Shown: positions 46,252 through 56,500 of the stretch, one piece after another | Layout: each line of letters begins with the position of its first letter | How positions within the stretch are numbered: the first letter of the stretch is position 1 | From: Symbiodinium natans | Taxonomy: Eukaryota > Sar > Dinophyceae > Suessiales > Symbiodiniaceae | NCBI GenBank assembly: GCA_905221605.1 | Contig: CAJNDS010000043.1 | Coordinates: forward strand, 1-64,000 | Reading direction: 5' to 3' | Length of the DNA stretch: 64,000 nt | Translations under genes and position numbers: made by a program | The notes under the pieces: generated by a model | What the model was told of the DNA's origin: nothing | Databases searched by the model: none | Seen by the model: the letters and a program-made list of their open reading frames with translations, nothing else

Positions 46252-49049
46252 CAGTTCAGTGTAGATCTTGTCATGCTGTTCTTCACTACCTTCGTCCTCT
46301 GCATGGGCACATCAATTGAACCTTGAAGTTCACCAAAGGCAGTGAAGACACGATCAAGCAAGTGCAAAAATCCGATTGTCTCCTGTGCAGCATACTGCAA
46401 CGCATGAAGCTCAGCCTCACAAGATGACAAGCACACCACTCCTTGCACTTTCGCGATCCCTCGCACAAGACCTCCTCCAAAACAGATGGCTCCACCTGTG
46501 ATCCCTCTTCTGCCGATGAACCTGTATGGAGCATGAGACGCATCTGCAAAGACATGCACACCATTCCGCAGCACATCTTCGGAACATTCCAAGAACTCAC
46601 CACTCAACTCCGATGACGGCAAGCGCAGTGCAACATGTCTGTCGGTGTAGAGATAACGTAGAAGTGCCCTCAACGCCGCCTCGGTGCTCTGTGTCGGCGC
46701 AGCTTGTTGCGTACTGATGAGTCCAATCATCAGTTTCAGATCTTGCCTTGTCTGGGCATACCAGAGAACCTTTCCAAGCACTCTGCGGAATCTGCTGTAG
46801 GCCTCCGACGTCAAAACCGGTGCACCTGTTTTCTCCAGTAGACCTGCTAGGTCTGGAACGGCAGTTGTGCCCTTTTGGATGCCAAACGCATCGAAGCATG
46901 ATTGCAAGTATTCAGGCTTCACACCTACCTCGACTGCACTCTGCCCCGGCCACCGACGAATGCACCGACCAATGAACTCAACCATGCCGCCACCTTGACT
47001 GGATGTCTTCACCCTACCTGTCACCTTTACGGTTACTCGCTTCCCGATGGCACTCAAGACCAAGTCTTCAGCCCACTGATCATCAGTGATGATTAGCAAA
47101 TCGTCCACGTAGCATACGATCATCACTCTGCTTGATCTATCCTTGTGCCACACAACACCCGCAAAGAGACATGGCTCACGTGCATCACTCAACAGACCTA
47201 GTGGACGGATCAACGACGAAAGAAGCTTAAGCCATGCCAACGAAGCATCCCGCAGTCCATTCAATGCGCAATACAGGAAGAAGAAGATAGCCTGGCCATC
47301 TTCCGAACTGATGCTCAGCGGTAGCTTCAACACAACGGGATTCGACTTGGTGTCCAACGGTGAGTTCATGAAAGCATGCCCAATGTCTGCCGCACAACCT
47401 TGCATGTCACGCGTGGCCATGAAGATCAAGGTGAGCATCATGGCATCATGGCTTGGGGTTGGTGAGCTAAACCCCTGCTTTCTTGCCGAGCCATGTGCAA
47501 GGTCCTTTGCCACAATGCGACACCTGACGCGAGTGGGATTCTTTCTGGCACAAACCCATCGAGCGGGTATTAGTCTCAGCGATGGGTTCTTAGCCTTCAG
47601 GATCTTCACTTCATGCTCAAGGATTGCCCTGCCTGTCTGACAACGCTCTAAGTTGGTGAGTTCCTCTTGCATCCCGGAGAATACAAGATCTCCCGGCAGT
47701 TCCTCCAACGTACTGTCGTCTACTCCGGCATCAGGCTTCCAAATCAACACGCGACGTCCTCCCAACATGAAACTCTCACTCTTCGCGTCCTGACTTCCAT
47801 CTCGGAATCGAATGCTGTTCACCTCCACATCAAACATGCTCGGACTTGTCACAACGTCGCTCAGCAGAACACTTTCACATGCGTTGCTGGACCAGCACAA
47901 GCCCTCGAGTCGTCTCGGCTCCTGGGGTCCTGAGGCTCGAATCTCATCTTCAAGATCAACAAGCTCAACATCAGGATGCCTCTTCACCCCCTTTTGCTCT
48001 GGTACCCTTGGGCCTGATCCTTGCTCGTCCACTTGCATGTGCTCGGATGACTTGGCGGGCCTGCGCTGTAGCAGTGAAGGTCGTGATGATGTTGATGGCG
48101 ATGCTGGCTCAACTACCCGCACACGCTTCAACTCTGGCTCATCACCTGTACTCCCGGAAGCAACACCACGAGTCGACACCTCTCCACCTGAGCGCTGCTC
48201 TCTCTCTGGTCGTGGTTCATGTTCAGAAGATGACGGTGGGCGCCCCGCCATTGGTGCAGGGATCCCCACCGGAATCGGCATCACTTCCTCTCGACCTTCG
48301 TCCTTCAACACCAATCTCCGCTCGTCACTCTCAACATTGGTCTCAAACTGCTGTGACCTTCCTGCCTCAGCCGATCCACTTCCGGCTTCACGTGATGCAT
48401 CCAAAGGTGGCTGCATAGCCACTCTAGCACCATCAGATGCCATGGACTCTGTCAACCAGCGTTCATACCTCCGATGACAGGCTCTCGTATGCGCACCGCC
48501 CAGCCTACGCCCATGTCGTGCATTGTCACACGCTGAGCATCCTTCCGTGTATCCATGAGTTCTCACCCACTGAGCTGGAGGACCTGACGCTGGGGCTCTC
48601 AGTGACACAGGTGGCTCAAGAACTTCGCGTTCCTCACTTGCTGAAGGCAACTGGGGGCCTCCACCAAGAGTTCCAACGATGCCCTCAACAAGTTCCAGAC
48701 GCCATGTCAAGGGTACACAAAGTTTCACCGACGTAGCTGCGAATGTCTTTAGCACCAACTGTCCCTCGACTCGGATGAGCGCTCGAGCTTTGATGGCCTG
48801 TGACCCAAGGATGGGATGGAGGAAGGCACTTTCGGTGAACCTGGGAAGGTTAGGGGCGAGATCCTTGATTGATTGGGGAAGTTCTGCTAGGACTATGGCT
48901 CCAAACAAAGTGAAGGGTCCTTTTGGACTGGGCCTCCCAAGCACAAGATCACAAGGTGCCATGTCACTCCCGTGCGCTTTAGAGAATCTGTTCAAACTTC
49001 CACACACGTAGCACAACGAACTGGCAAATCCTCCATGGTTGTAGCACAA
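46248..49049 (-). CDS. Copia-B integrase C-terminus, reverse transcriptase and first half of RNase H
   Basis: This 933-codon frame has no ATG start (TTG is the first listed codon) and opens just after a one-base shift inside integrase. It continues with the conserved LFGAIVLAELPQSIK found in all three copia copies, a Ser/Pro/Glu-rich linker, then reverse transcriptase with CAADIGHAFMNSPL and YVDD near residue 645. RNase H follows, with ADASHA near 833 and SSCEAEL. It ends in a stop within RNase H, before the TDS motif, which is in the next frame. The single-base shifts point to decay in this copy. Confidence 0.85.
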   Translation of the reverse strand: MCYNHGGFASSLCYVCGSLNRFSKAHGSDMAPCDLVLGRPSPKGPFTLFGAIVLAELPQSIKDLAPNLPRFTESAFLHPILGSQAIKARALIRVEGQLVLKTFAATSVKLCVPLTWRLELVEGIVGTLGGGPQLPSASEEREVLEPPVSLRAPASGPPAQWVRTHGYTEGCSACDNARHGRRLGGAHTRACHRRYERWLTESMASDGARVAMQPPLDASREAGSGSAEAGRSQQFETNVESDERRLVLKDEGREEVMPIPVGIPAPMAGRPPSSSEHEPRPEREQRSGGEVSTRGVASGSTGDEPELKRVRVVEPASPSTSSRPSLLQRRPAKSSEHMQVDEQGSGPRVPEQKGVKRHPDVELVDLEDEIRASGPQEPRRLEGLCWSSNACESVLLSDVVTSPSMFDVEVNSIRFRDGSQDAKSESFMLGGRRVLIWKPDAGVDDSTLEELPGDLVFSGMQEELTNLERCQTGRAILEHEVKILKAKNPSLRLIPARWVCARKNPTRVRCRIVAKDLAHGSARKQGFSSPTPSHDAMMLTLIFMATRDMQGCAADIGHAFMNSPLDTKSNPVVLKLPLSISSEDGQAIFFFLYCALNGLRDASLAWLKLLSSLIRPLGLLSDAREPCLFAGVVWHKDRSSRVMIVCYVDDLLIITDDQWAEDLVLSAIGKRVTVKVTGRVKTSSQGGGMVEFIGRCIRRWPGQSAVEVGVKPEYLQSCFDAFGIQKGTTAVPDLAGLLEKTGAPVLTSEAYSRFRRVLGKVLWYAQTRQDLKLMIGLISTQQAAPTQSTEAALRALLRYLYTDRHVALRLPSSELSGEFLECSEDVLRNGVHVFADASHAPYRFIGRRGITGGAICFGGGLVRGIAKVQGVVCLSSCEAELHALQYAAQETIGFLHLLDRVFTAFGELQGSIDVPMQRTKVVKNSMTRSTLNC

Positions 49050-51811
49050 GTCAAGCCCTTCCTGATTGAGATCTGACCTAACGTCTGCAAGGACTCCTTA
49101 ATCCTGCGCACACCACGTTCTGCCACTCCGACTGCTTCATGATGCTGGGGTCCTGCCTTTCGAACTTGGAAGGAGAATTCGCCAGAAGCCCCTGTGATCA
49201 AATCGGACACTGCCCCTTCAGCATCTGTGATCAACAACACCGAAGAGGAGCCTGACTCCAGACCAAACTCACGCAGCCACTTCACGATCTCTGTACGCGT
49301 CGCTACAAGATCCCCTGATGTCAAGATAGCACCAGTCATCATGCTCATGCGCTCGACAAGTACCAACACCCTCAGGTTGTCTGCTCGGACCTGCCTGTGA
49401 TCTTCACCCGTGGATGACAAGTAGAAGAAATCTGCCACGACTTCACTTTCAAGTCTTCCGTTCACACGCTTGCGATGCTGAAAGACCGTTCTGGCAACTT
49501 GACAGTGCCTGCAGCCAGGATGATATGGTGTGTGTCCTTGCAATCGATGCTGTGCCAACTCTGCTTGTGTCGACCGTGTCACAGGCGCTACAAGAACCTC
49601 ACCTTCAGCGGATATCGAGGAAAGGGAAAGTTCGACTTCGTTCGAAGAACCCTGGGAGGGCTTCAACAGTGGTTTCAACCTCAACCAGGGAACATTTCCA
49701 AACAGTGTGACCTCTTTGGCTGTCAGGCCTGCAGAGGTGGCAAGCGCAATCCCGGCACAATTTTGAGAAAAACTCCAACCGCGAAAACAAAGCATGGTCG
49801 TGGAAATAATGTTGTGGTTCGTGTCTCCTACCCAAACATTCATGCTTGCTGCATGCCACGTGTTCTCTCCACTCCCGTTCTCGAGCAGGAGTTCGACGGA
49901 TATCATCCGTTCACCAAGCATTCGCACAGAGCTGCCGTTCGCTGCAGAAAACTCTTGCCCTACATGCTGTCTCTTCGAGTCATCAACGTAGACTCCAAAC
50001 ATCTCTGCATACTTCAGACTCAGCACTGTCACCCCTGCCCCGCTGTCCAGCAACCACCATTCCCCATCTCTCGCTTCTGCTCTCAGTCCAGCGATCACGA
50101 GTGGCTCCAGACAAACAGGCTGTTCAACAGGCAACACCGCACTCAACTGCAAACTCTCTCCTACGCTCTCGTCAGCAGCAGCGGTGTTCCAGATCTCATC
50201 TGTCCATTGCTCATCCCAACCGTTGCTCCAGCCCTCATCCCACACAAACGCACCCCAGCCCTCATCGACCTGCGGATGCTCAGGCACTGGCGGCAAAGAT
50301 TCCACTAATTCAAACATCTTTCCTTTCTTGCCCTTTCCAGGACCTTTTGCTCCCTTTTCTTTGCCCTTTGCCTTTCCTTTTCCTTTATCCTTTCCTTTTC
50401 CATCTTTGCCTTTTCCTCGTTCCTTTCCTTTCTCCTTTCCTTTTCCCTTTCCAGAGGATGAGGCTGAGCCGTGGGCTTTACTGCAATGCGCGCTGATGTG
50501 TCCTAGTTCCCCACAAGAAAAACACTTCACCTTGGACATGTCTGTGCTACAGTTTTCTGTCTTGTGATTCTTCCTACCACAACGACCACACCGTTCAGCA
50601 CTTACCGCAGAAACTGACACATCATGCCATGCACCGTCATGCTCAGGCCATGCACACTCATACTGTCCGTCATCGTCCCATGCTGTCATATCAAACACCT
50701 CATACACTTGTTGCTTCTTTCCTGGTGACAAGTTCAGATCCAAGAAGAGTCTCTGTTGACGCTCAAAACGAAGAGCTGCACTCCGACATGACTGATACGT
50801 TTCTGCTCCCGAGTGATGCAGAACGTACTTCTTCGCTTCTTCTGGCAAACTCCGCAGCAAAATCACAAGCATGTCTCCATCTCCGATGCTCAACCCTTGC
50901 CTGTCTAGTGCTGTTGGCAGCGTGCCCAACAGCTTGGCGTAACGTGACACCTCTATGTCGATCTTTCTGATCACATCTCCGACCATCGTAGCTGCATTCA
51001 TTTCTGAATTTCTCAAGGCGAATATCCTGTGCAACAGTTCCGACCGCATCGACAAGGCCTCTGCTCTGCTGCGCGAAAACTGCTGAGCCAGCTGCCTAAG
51101 CAGCTCGTACCCACAGTTCACATTCCCCAAACTTCTGGCTGGATCTGCAAGAGACCCATCAAGTGGCAAACCTTCGCTGAACGCCTGTATCATGAGGGTT
51201 GCCCTAGCATGGTCCAAGAAAGCTGCTTTCAACAAGCCATATAGCCTCACCGACCGTGTCTTCTCTTCATTCAACGAATGTTGCCAAATCGTATCTGGCC
51301 AACGCACACACATGCCTATCTCTTCTGCAAACACAACGCTCGCCAACGCTGCCCAACTTTGAAGCGACACTACGTAATCTGCAAACCCAGCAACCTCTTG
51401 CTCACGCGTGTTCCACTTCTCTGCATGGGTCACAGGAGGCTGACCCAACCATTTCTCAGATCGCGAAAACACATCTCGTGACTCAAAGCTCTGCGTCATG
51501 CCAGCCTGCATACCAGCTCCAAGAAGCACACCCGACGTTTGTGGCATGAACTGCTCTTGCCTAGGTCCTACAGGTACTGGCACTGGTCCAAACTGCTCAG
51601 ACACTCCACGCGCCTGCATTCCAAGTTGCTCCTGTAGCGCCGTTTGCGCCGCTTGAGCTTGCTGTGGTAACATCAGATGAGCTGCTGCATCTGGACCAAA
51701 ACATCCTGACCAGCCATGCCTTGCTCCAAGCACCCATGCACTGGAACTGCCGACTGTGTGCCGTACGCACCTGCGCCCCGATGCCTGCTTGTCTTCCTGC
51801 CATCCCCCCAC
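48992..51811 (-). CDS. Copia-B Gag, protease and integrase core
   Basis: This 939-codon frame contains Gag, two zinc knuckles (CGRCGRKNHKTENC and CFSCGELGHISAHC, about 407-440), a Lys/Gly-rich linker, protease LLDSGAGVTV near 587, a His/Cys pre-integrase element (HRLQGHTPYHPGCRHC) and integrase catalytic residues: Asp in VVADFF (about 790), Asp in LITDAEG (about 863) and Glu in AERGV (about 897). The start codon is not an ATG. The natural Gag start is probably the ATG at 52053, and the frame then changes within 51832-52053. It ends after a shift in integrase. Confidence 0.87.
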   Translation of the reverse strand: MGGWQEDKQASGRRCVRHTVGSSSAWVLGARHGWSGCFGPDAAAHLMLPQQAQAAQTALQEQLGMQARGVSEQFGPVPVPVGPRQEQFMPQTSGVLLGAGMQAGMTQSFESRDVFSRSEKWLGQPPVTHAEKWNTREQEVAGFADYVVSLQSWAALASVVFAEEIGMCVRWPDTIWQHSLNEEKTRSVRLYGLLKAAFLDHARATLMIQAFSEGLPLDGSLADPARSLGNVNCGYELLRQLAQQFSRSRAEALSMRSELLHRIFALRNSEMNAATMVGDVIRKIDIEVSRYAKLLGTLPTALDRQGLSIGDGDMLVILLRSLPEEAKKYVLHHSGAETYQSCRSAALRFERQQRLFLDLNLSPGKKQQVYEVFDMTAWDDDGQYECAWPEHDGAWHDVSVSAVSAERCGRCGRKNHKTENCSTDMSKVKCFSCGELGHISAHCSKAHGSASSSGKGKGKEKGKERGKGKDGKGKDKGKGKAKGKEKGAKGPGKGKKGKMFELVESLPPVPEHPQVDEGWGAFVWDEGWSNGWDEQWTDEIWNTAAADESVGESLQLSAVLPVEQPVCLEPLVIAGLRAEARDGEWWLLDSGAGVTVLSLKYAEMFGVYVDDSKRQHVGQEFSAANGSSVRMLGERMISVELLLENGSGENTWHAASMNVWVGDTNHNIISTTMLCFRGWSFSQNCAGIALATSAGLTAKEVTLFGNVPWLRLKPLLKPSQGSSNEVELSLSSISAEGEVLVAPVTRSTQAELAQHRLQGHTPYHPGCRHCQVARTVFQHRKRVNGRLESEVVADFFYLSSTGEDHRQVRADNLRVLVLVERMSMMTGAILTSGDLVATRTEIVKWLREFGLESGSSSVLLITDAEGAVSDLITGASGEFSFQVRKAGPQHHEAVGVAERGVRRIKESLQTLGQISIRKGLTCATTMEDLPVRCATCVEV

Positions 51812-52093
51812 TCAGAGAGGACAACTCACTGTCAATTCTCCCAGCTGGAACCGCGGAAACTGACACGCATGTGCCTGCATGCCCACGTACTGTTGCGCCT
51901 GCTGCACTGCTTGCTGTCTGGCTTGCTGCTGCTGTTGCAAGTCGCCCCCCATGGGTCTGAGCTTTGCCCCGGAGTCTCAACACCCTGGCCTCTACTTCTA
52001 CCGTTCCTAAGCCCTTGCTCAAGTCTGTCAGGCGACGCTGGCCCACTTGCCATGCTTCACGCACAACACGTGGCTCTTTCCTTTAGGTCAAGG
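51812..52093 (-). pseudogene. Copia-B Gag N-terminus, frame-disrupted
   Basis: An ATG at 52053 opens a Ser/Gly-rich frame (MASGPASPDRLEQGLRN...) that ends at 51832. A Gln-rich stretch expected of Gag (QQQQQARQQAVQQAQQ) lies in a different frame, and the main Gag frame begins later. At least two single-base changes have broken the N-terminus. Confidence 0.6.
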
Positions 52094-52117
52094 CGTTCCG
52101 GCAGCGCTCTGCTACCA
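52094..52117 (-). promoter_or_regulatory. Copia-B primer-binding site
   Basis: On the minus strand, TGGTAGCAGAGCGCTGCCGG directly follows the LTR end ...TTTTGACA. It resembles the methionine-tRNA primer site of copia elements and differs from the Copia-A site after base 7. Confidence 0.82.
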
Positions 52118-52415
52118 TGTCAAAAGTTTCTAAACAGCACAAACCCAACTTACACACAGCTTCGCACTTGCACAGCACTTTCTCACACAAAGCGGAATGC
52201 AGTTGTTCTGCCTTCTTAGTGCTTTCTCAGCTCTCTTGACCTTGAGCTAAGAGACAAAAGTAAAACTGGAAAAACCCAGTTGACGCCACCTGCGCAAGCT
52301 CACTTCTTCTGCAAAACAAAATCTTAAGGAAAAACATGCTCGACTGTTCAGGGAAGACCTGTACGTCCCGGACACACAGGAAGCACGTCAAACATGCGCC
52401 TTGGCCAAAAAGGCA
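52118..52415 (-). repeat. Copia-B 5' LTR (~298 bp)
   Basis: This is the partner of 44133-44431. The spliced-leader-like word here carries one change (CTTAGCTCAAG). Confidence 0.92.
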
Positions 52416-52703
52416 TCGGCATGGTGAACTCCAAAACATGTTGCGGGCGCCACCGTGCAGGAGAAACACACAGTGAAGTTTGTGCGGGTAATCCGTCTTC
52501 AATGTTGCAGAGCCTAGGAGTTCCAGCCACAGAGTAGCATCCAGTACAAGCTCAGGTTTTTCTTGGCTGGGCCTTTTCTTCTTAGATCTGTGAAGCCATG
52601 GTGATACCCCGCGATCGCGAGTGTGGATTTGAATAGAAATACGGGTTCGGCAACCTTTTCTCGTTCCAAAGAGAGCTGTGAAAATCTGTGCACAGACACG
52701 CAG
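52416..52703. other. Spacer between Copia-B and the LTR fragment
   Basis: Nothing coding is recognised. It could be the inner 3' end of an older plus-strand Copia-B relative whose LTR fragment starts at about 52704. Confidence 0.35.
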
Positions 52704-52775
52704 CAAGATCCTTGTAGGCCAAGACGTGTTTGGCGTGCTTACTGTATGCCCAAACGTGCAGGTCTTCCCTAAGCA
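52704..52775 (+). repeat. Left piece of a plus-strand Copia-B-type LTR, split by Copia-C
   Basis: GGCGTGCTTACTGTATG and CAGGTCTTCCCT match the minus-strand reading of the Copia-B LTR in order. The LTR resumes at 62731, after Copia-C. Confidence 0.82.
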
Positions 52776-53149
52776 TGTTGAAGATTGTGGCTGATTATTG
52801 ATGTTTTTGTCATGCTTTGGATCAGCTTGTTTCGGTTTGTTTTGCTTCGGAGTGATTGGGAATCCGTGTGATCCCATCCTCGATGGTTTATGCCTCGTTG
52901 ATTTCCAAGGAAATCATACGAGTGTTTTTGCCCAATACGCTATTTAAAGTGAGTGTGCAGTGTGTAGAAACTTCGTTCTGAAGCTGAGTTTAAGCTCACA
53001 AGAGAGAATTCGTTTATTTTGTGCACTTCGTGACTTTTGGCTCAAGTAGCTCTGACTGTGAAAAAGAGAGAGCTGTCCGCAATTGTGTGAGAGGTCAGGG
53101 TTCGTGCTTTCAAGGGAAAAGGTACCAGAGGGACCTTCGTTTTTTCACG
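52776..53149 (+). repeat. Copia-C 5' LTR (~374 bp)
   Basis: It starts TGTTGAAGATTGTGG and ends TTCGTTTTTTCACG. It matches the 3' LTR (62355-62730) with few differences. TTTTGGCTCAAG, the last twelve bases of the dinoflagellate spliced leader, lies at 53035-53046. Confidence 0.92.
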
Positions 53150-53168
53150 TAGTAGCGGAGCTTGTACC
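53150..53168 (+). promoter_or_regulatory. Copia-C primer-binding site (one mismatch)
   Basis: TAGTAGCGGAGCTTGTACC directly follows the LTR. It equals the Copia-A site TGGTAGCGGAGCTT over 14 bases except for one G-to-A change. Confidence 0.65.
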
Positions 53169-53559
53169 TTGTGGTACGAGTCCGTGTATGGTCTTTGGTT
53201 GTCTGTCAGAAACGAGTGCCTGGAGGCAAGTTTGGGTTTGGAGTCCAGACTGCCAGTGGACCGGAATCTCTTGTACTCGGACCGTGTAAGTGAGTACCGG
53301 GAAGCCCACCCTGTGAGGAGGCGGATCCGGACTCATCAGGCTTGGAAGCAGTTGGTTCAGCGGCTGTTGAGGCACTTTGGAGCCCGGGCAAGGTGGTTTG
53401 TCTGGAACTGGTTGGTTGTGACCGATCTTGGAGGAATACGGTGCTTGGTAAAGTAGAACTAAGGTTCTTCAGGAGCCTGGACCATCTGGTGTTGGTGAGA
53501 GAATTTTCGCCAGAAGACGTTGTGGAGAGACTGCAGGCTGGAGCCTGAGTTCAGGAACT

Positions 53560-56500
53560 ATGTTGAATACACCCCCACGACATACCAGTGGAGCTCATGT
53601 GAGGAGTCCAAGAGGTGGACGAGAGCGTGGAAGCTCTGTGCCCATCATGGATGCTGAGACAAGGCGAAGGGTAGACCCTTTTCCGGGTTTGGGAAATCCC
53701 AACCCACTGTGGGTGCAAGGTTTGGCACAAGGAAGCCAACCTGTGTATGGCCCAGTGCCCAGAGGTCGAACTCCCGCCAGAAGCCCTCATGGGGTAGCTA
53801 CTGGAGCACCCCAACAGACAATGGGAGGCCCTTCGTTTCCCCCTGGTTTGCCTCAGCAAGCGGTAGGAAGTCCTTCGTTACCACCAGGACTATCCACTGG
53901 ACCTCCTCAACCTGTGGTGACACCATCACAAACATCACCCGACGTGCAAGGGTTGACGAGACAAGTGCGAGAATTGGAAAGCATGATGCAGCAACTGGTT
54001 GTGCAGCAACAGCAGTTTATGCAAACGATGACTTCGTCCATGGTGCAGCAACAGCAGCAGCATCAGCAGTGGATGATACAGCAGCATCAGCAACAGCAGC
54101 CACAGCAACAGCAACAGGTGAATCCCCCCTTACCTCAGGATGGTGTTCCTGAGAACATGCCCAGTTCTTCTTCGGGATGTCAAGGTGCATCGCCAGTGGG
54201 TACTCCTGCGAAGGGGACCCAGCTTTTTCGGATGGCGAGCCCAAGTCCCCCACTGAGACCTCCACCTCTGGAGCAAGAAAGTGAAAGGGATGTGTTTGCT
54301 CGATCGGACAAATGGTTGCCCAGTTTGCCGACCATTGACTTTTCGTCTTGGAAGGATCGCATCTCTGAAGCTCTTGGATTCTTGACCTGGATGGAGAAGC
54401 TGACCAGTTGGGTTGGTTTGGGTTCAGAAGTGTTTCCCAATGAGCTCATGCATGCGGTGAAGACTCAAGAAGAGTCTCGGCTGAAACAGGATCGACTTAC
54501 TGTGGGGCAACAGAAGAGGTCGACGAGGCTGATGCACATCCTGCGACAGACTTTTGCAAATCATGAGAAGAGTTCTCTGATTTTGCAGACATATGTTGAA
54601 AGTGAGAGCACTTATCAACAATCTGGTTTTGTGGCTTTGAGATTGCTGGCGAAGGAGTTTTGCCTGAAGTCGCGAGCTGAATGCCTGTTCTTTCGGTCGC
54701 AGCTGGTGAATCAAACCGTGAAAGCACCCAGTATTCCGGAGATCATTCGAAAGATTGAGCATGAGTTGAACAAGTACACCAAGCTGCTCAATAGTCTTGA
54801 TCCCGATGTGCATGCTGGTGGTTTGCAGATCCAAGAAGCGGATTCGGTTATGGTTTTGCTGCGCAGTTTGCCAGATCGGTGTAGAAGCCATTGCTTGTTG
54901 CATGGCGATAGTGAATCGTTTGAAGATCTGAAAAGAGTTGCTCTGAAGTTTGAGGTGCAACAAAGGGTGTGGTCAGAAGCCCCTGGCACGAAGCTTCAAC
55001 CTTTTCGAGATCCCAATGAGGGAAAGGGCAACGAAGGAAAACCAAAAGGCAAAGGAAAGGAACAGAAAGGCAAGCGCGAATCAAGCAAAGGTGCTGGCAA
55101 ACGAGCTTCAAGCCAGAACAAGAAGGATGTGGAGTGCTATGTGTGTGGTGGAAAGGGACATTATGCCCGCGATTGCTGGTATAAGGAGGGAGATTCAGGC
55201 AAGAAGCCCAATTCCCCCAATGCTAAGGCGAAAGCCAAGGCAAAAGGAGATCCCAAGAAGAAGCCCGAAAAGGGAAAGCCCAAAGGAAAAGGCAAAGGAA
55301 AGGGGAAGACAGTTGCTGAAGTCTCCCAAGAGGGTGAGTCGAGTGACTACCAGCTAACTGGAGGTGAATGGAATGAACCTGAGTCAGAGGCCCGAGTGGA
55401 ATCTGTGTTGCAACCTCTGGAAGAATTGCTCGATGAAGTGAGAAAAGAGTGGATTCCCCGGAGTACTGATGAGATAGATTGGTCATGGGAAGTTGAGACG
55501 AGAGTCCGGATTGCCGAGTTGGAGCATCGGATCTCTACCGATTTATCTCAGATGTTGCCATCTAAGTCAGTTCGGTCTTTGATGAAACCTCCGATGAATC
55601 AAGTCAAAAGCATGGAAAAGGATGATGCAAGCAAATGGTGGTTGATTGACTCAGGAGCATCGGTGACTGTGATTGCGAAAAGATACTTGGATGAGTTCCA
55701 GATCTTGGATCGGAAGGCGTTGGGACCTAATGAGAGGTACTCAGCAGCCAACGATACCCCGGTGAATGTCTTCGAGCGAGTTCGCATCCGAGCCTTGCTG
55801 CCTATGTATGAAGGAAAGCAGTATCTTGGTTTGACATCGGTGTGTGTGACTGGAGTTGTAGCAGATGTGGCTCACAACATCTTGAGCACCGAGCAGATGG
55901 TGAATACTGGTTGGGAAGTGAAGTTCACTCGAAGAGAGATTTCGCTGCGACACGAGAAGAAAGGAGTCATGGGATATGGAGTATCCTGGGCTGGATGTCC
56001 TTGGATCTACCTGCAAGGTGATGCTGGAAAGCGAAAGAAAGTAACCTTTGGAAGAACTGAGGTTCGACCCATGGATGTGGATGATGGCCAACGACCGATG
56101 GAGGTTGATCAGATGCAGTCAGTGCAGTCAATGACCAAGAAAAAGCAAGAAGAAATGGAGCTGCATCGGATGCGAGGCCACATTCCTTTTTCGTCCGAAT
56201 GTCCTCATTGTCGGATGACAAGAGGAACAACCCAGCATCGTCGGACCAAGGATGCTCAAGACCGACCCGTGGCGTTGCAAGCAGATTTCTGCTTCATCAA
56301 CCTGGTAACTGGTACTTTTGCGAAAGACCAGCCGACGGCTCCCAACATGAAAGTACTGGTCATGACTGAAATGTCAACCAGAATGATTGGATGTCTGTTG
56401 GTAGGGACCAATGCTGACAATACCTCCAGCTGGATTCGTTATTGGATGAATGCTTTCGGACTGGACATTGCAGGGTCTGCTGTACTGTTGAGGACAGACA

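Larger units (their letters stand above)
44133..52415 (-). mobile_element. Copia-B: Ty1/copia LTR retrotransposon with an extra 3' ORF
   Basis: The element reads right to left: 5' LTR 52118-52415, primer-binding site 52117-52094, Gag-protease-integrase (51811-48992), reverse transcriptase/RNase H (49049-46248), RNase H end plus accessory domain (46251-45334), a membrane-protein ORF (45257-44526), 3' LTR 44133-44431. The LTRs are about 298 bp and differ at a dozen or so positions, so this copy is older than Copia-A. It has frameshifts in Gag, integrase and RNase H. The flanks TCGTT and TCGGC match at only three bases, so the target duplication is uncertain. Confidence 0.9.

Noticed and set aside
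47812-50308. Long plus-strand frames (221, 190 and 277 codons)
   Set aside because: They lie antisense to Copia-B Gag-Pol, whose zinc knuckles, protease, integrase and reverse-transcriptase motifs are on the minus strand.
44128-52420. Clear target-site duplication for Copia-B
   Set aside because: The flanks TCGTT and TCGGC share only three bases, so no duplication is claimed.
53034-53046. A functional spliced-leader RNA gene
   Set aside because: Only the last twelve bases of the leader are present. The 5' part of the leader and the donor GT with a downstream RNA body are not seen.
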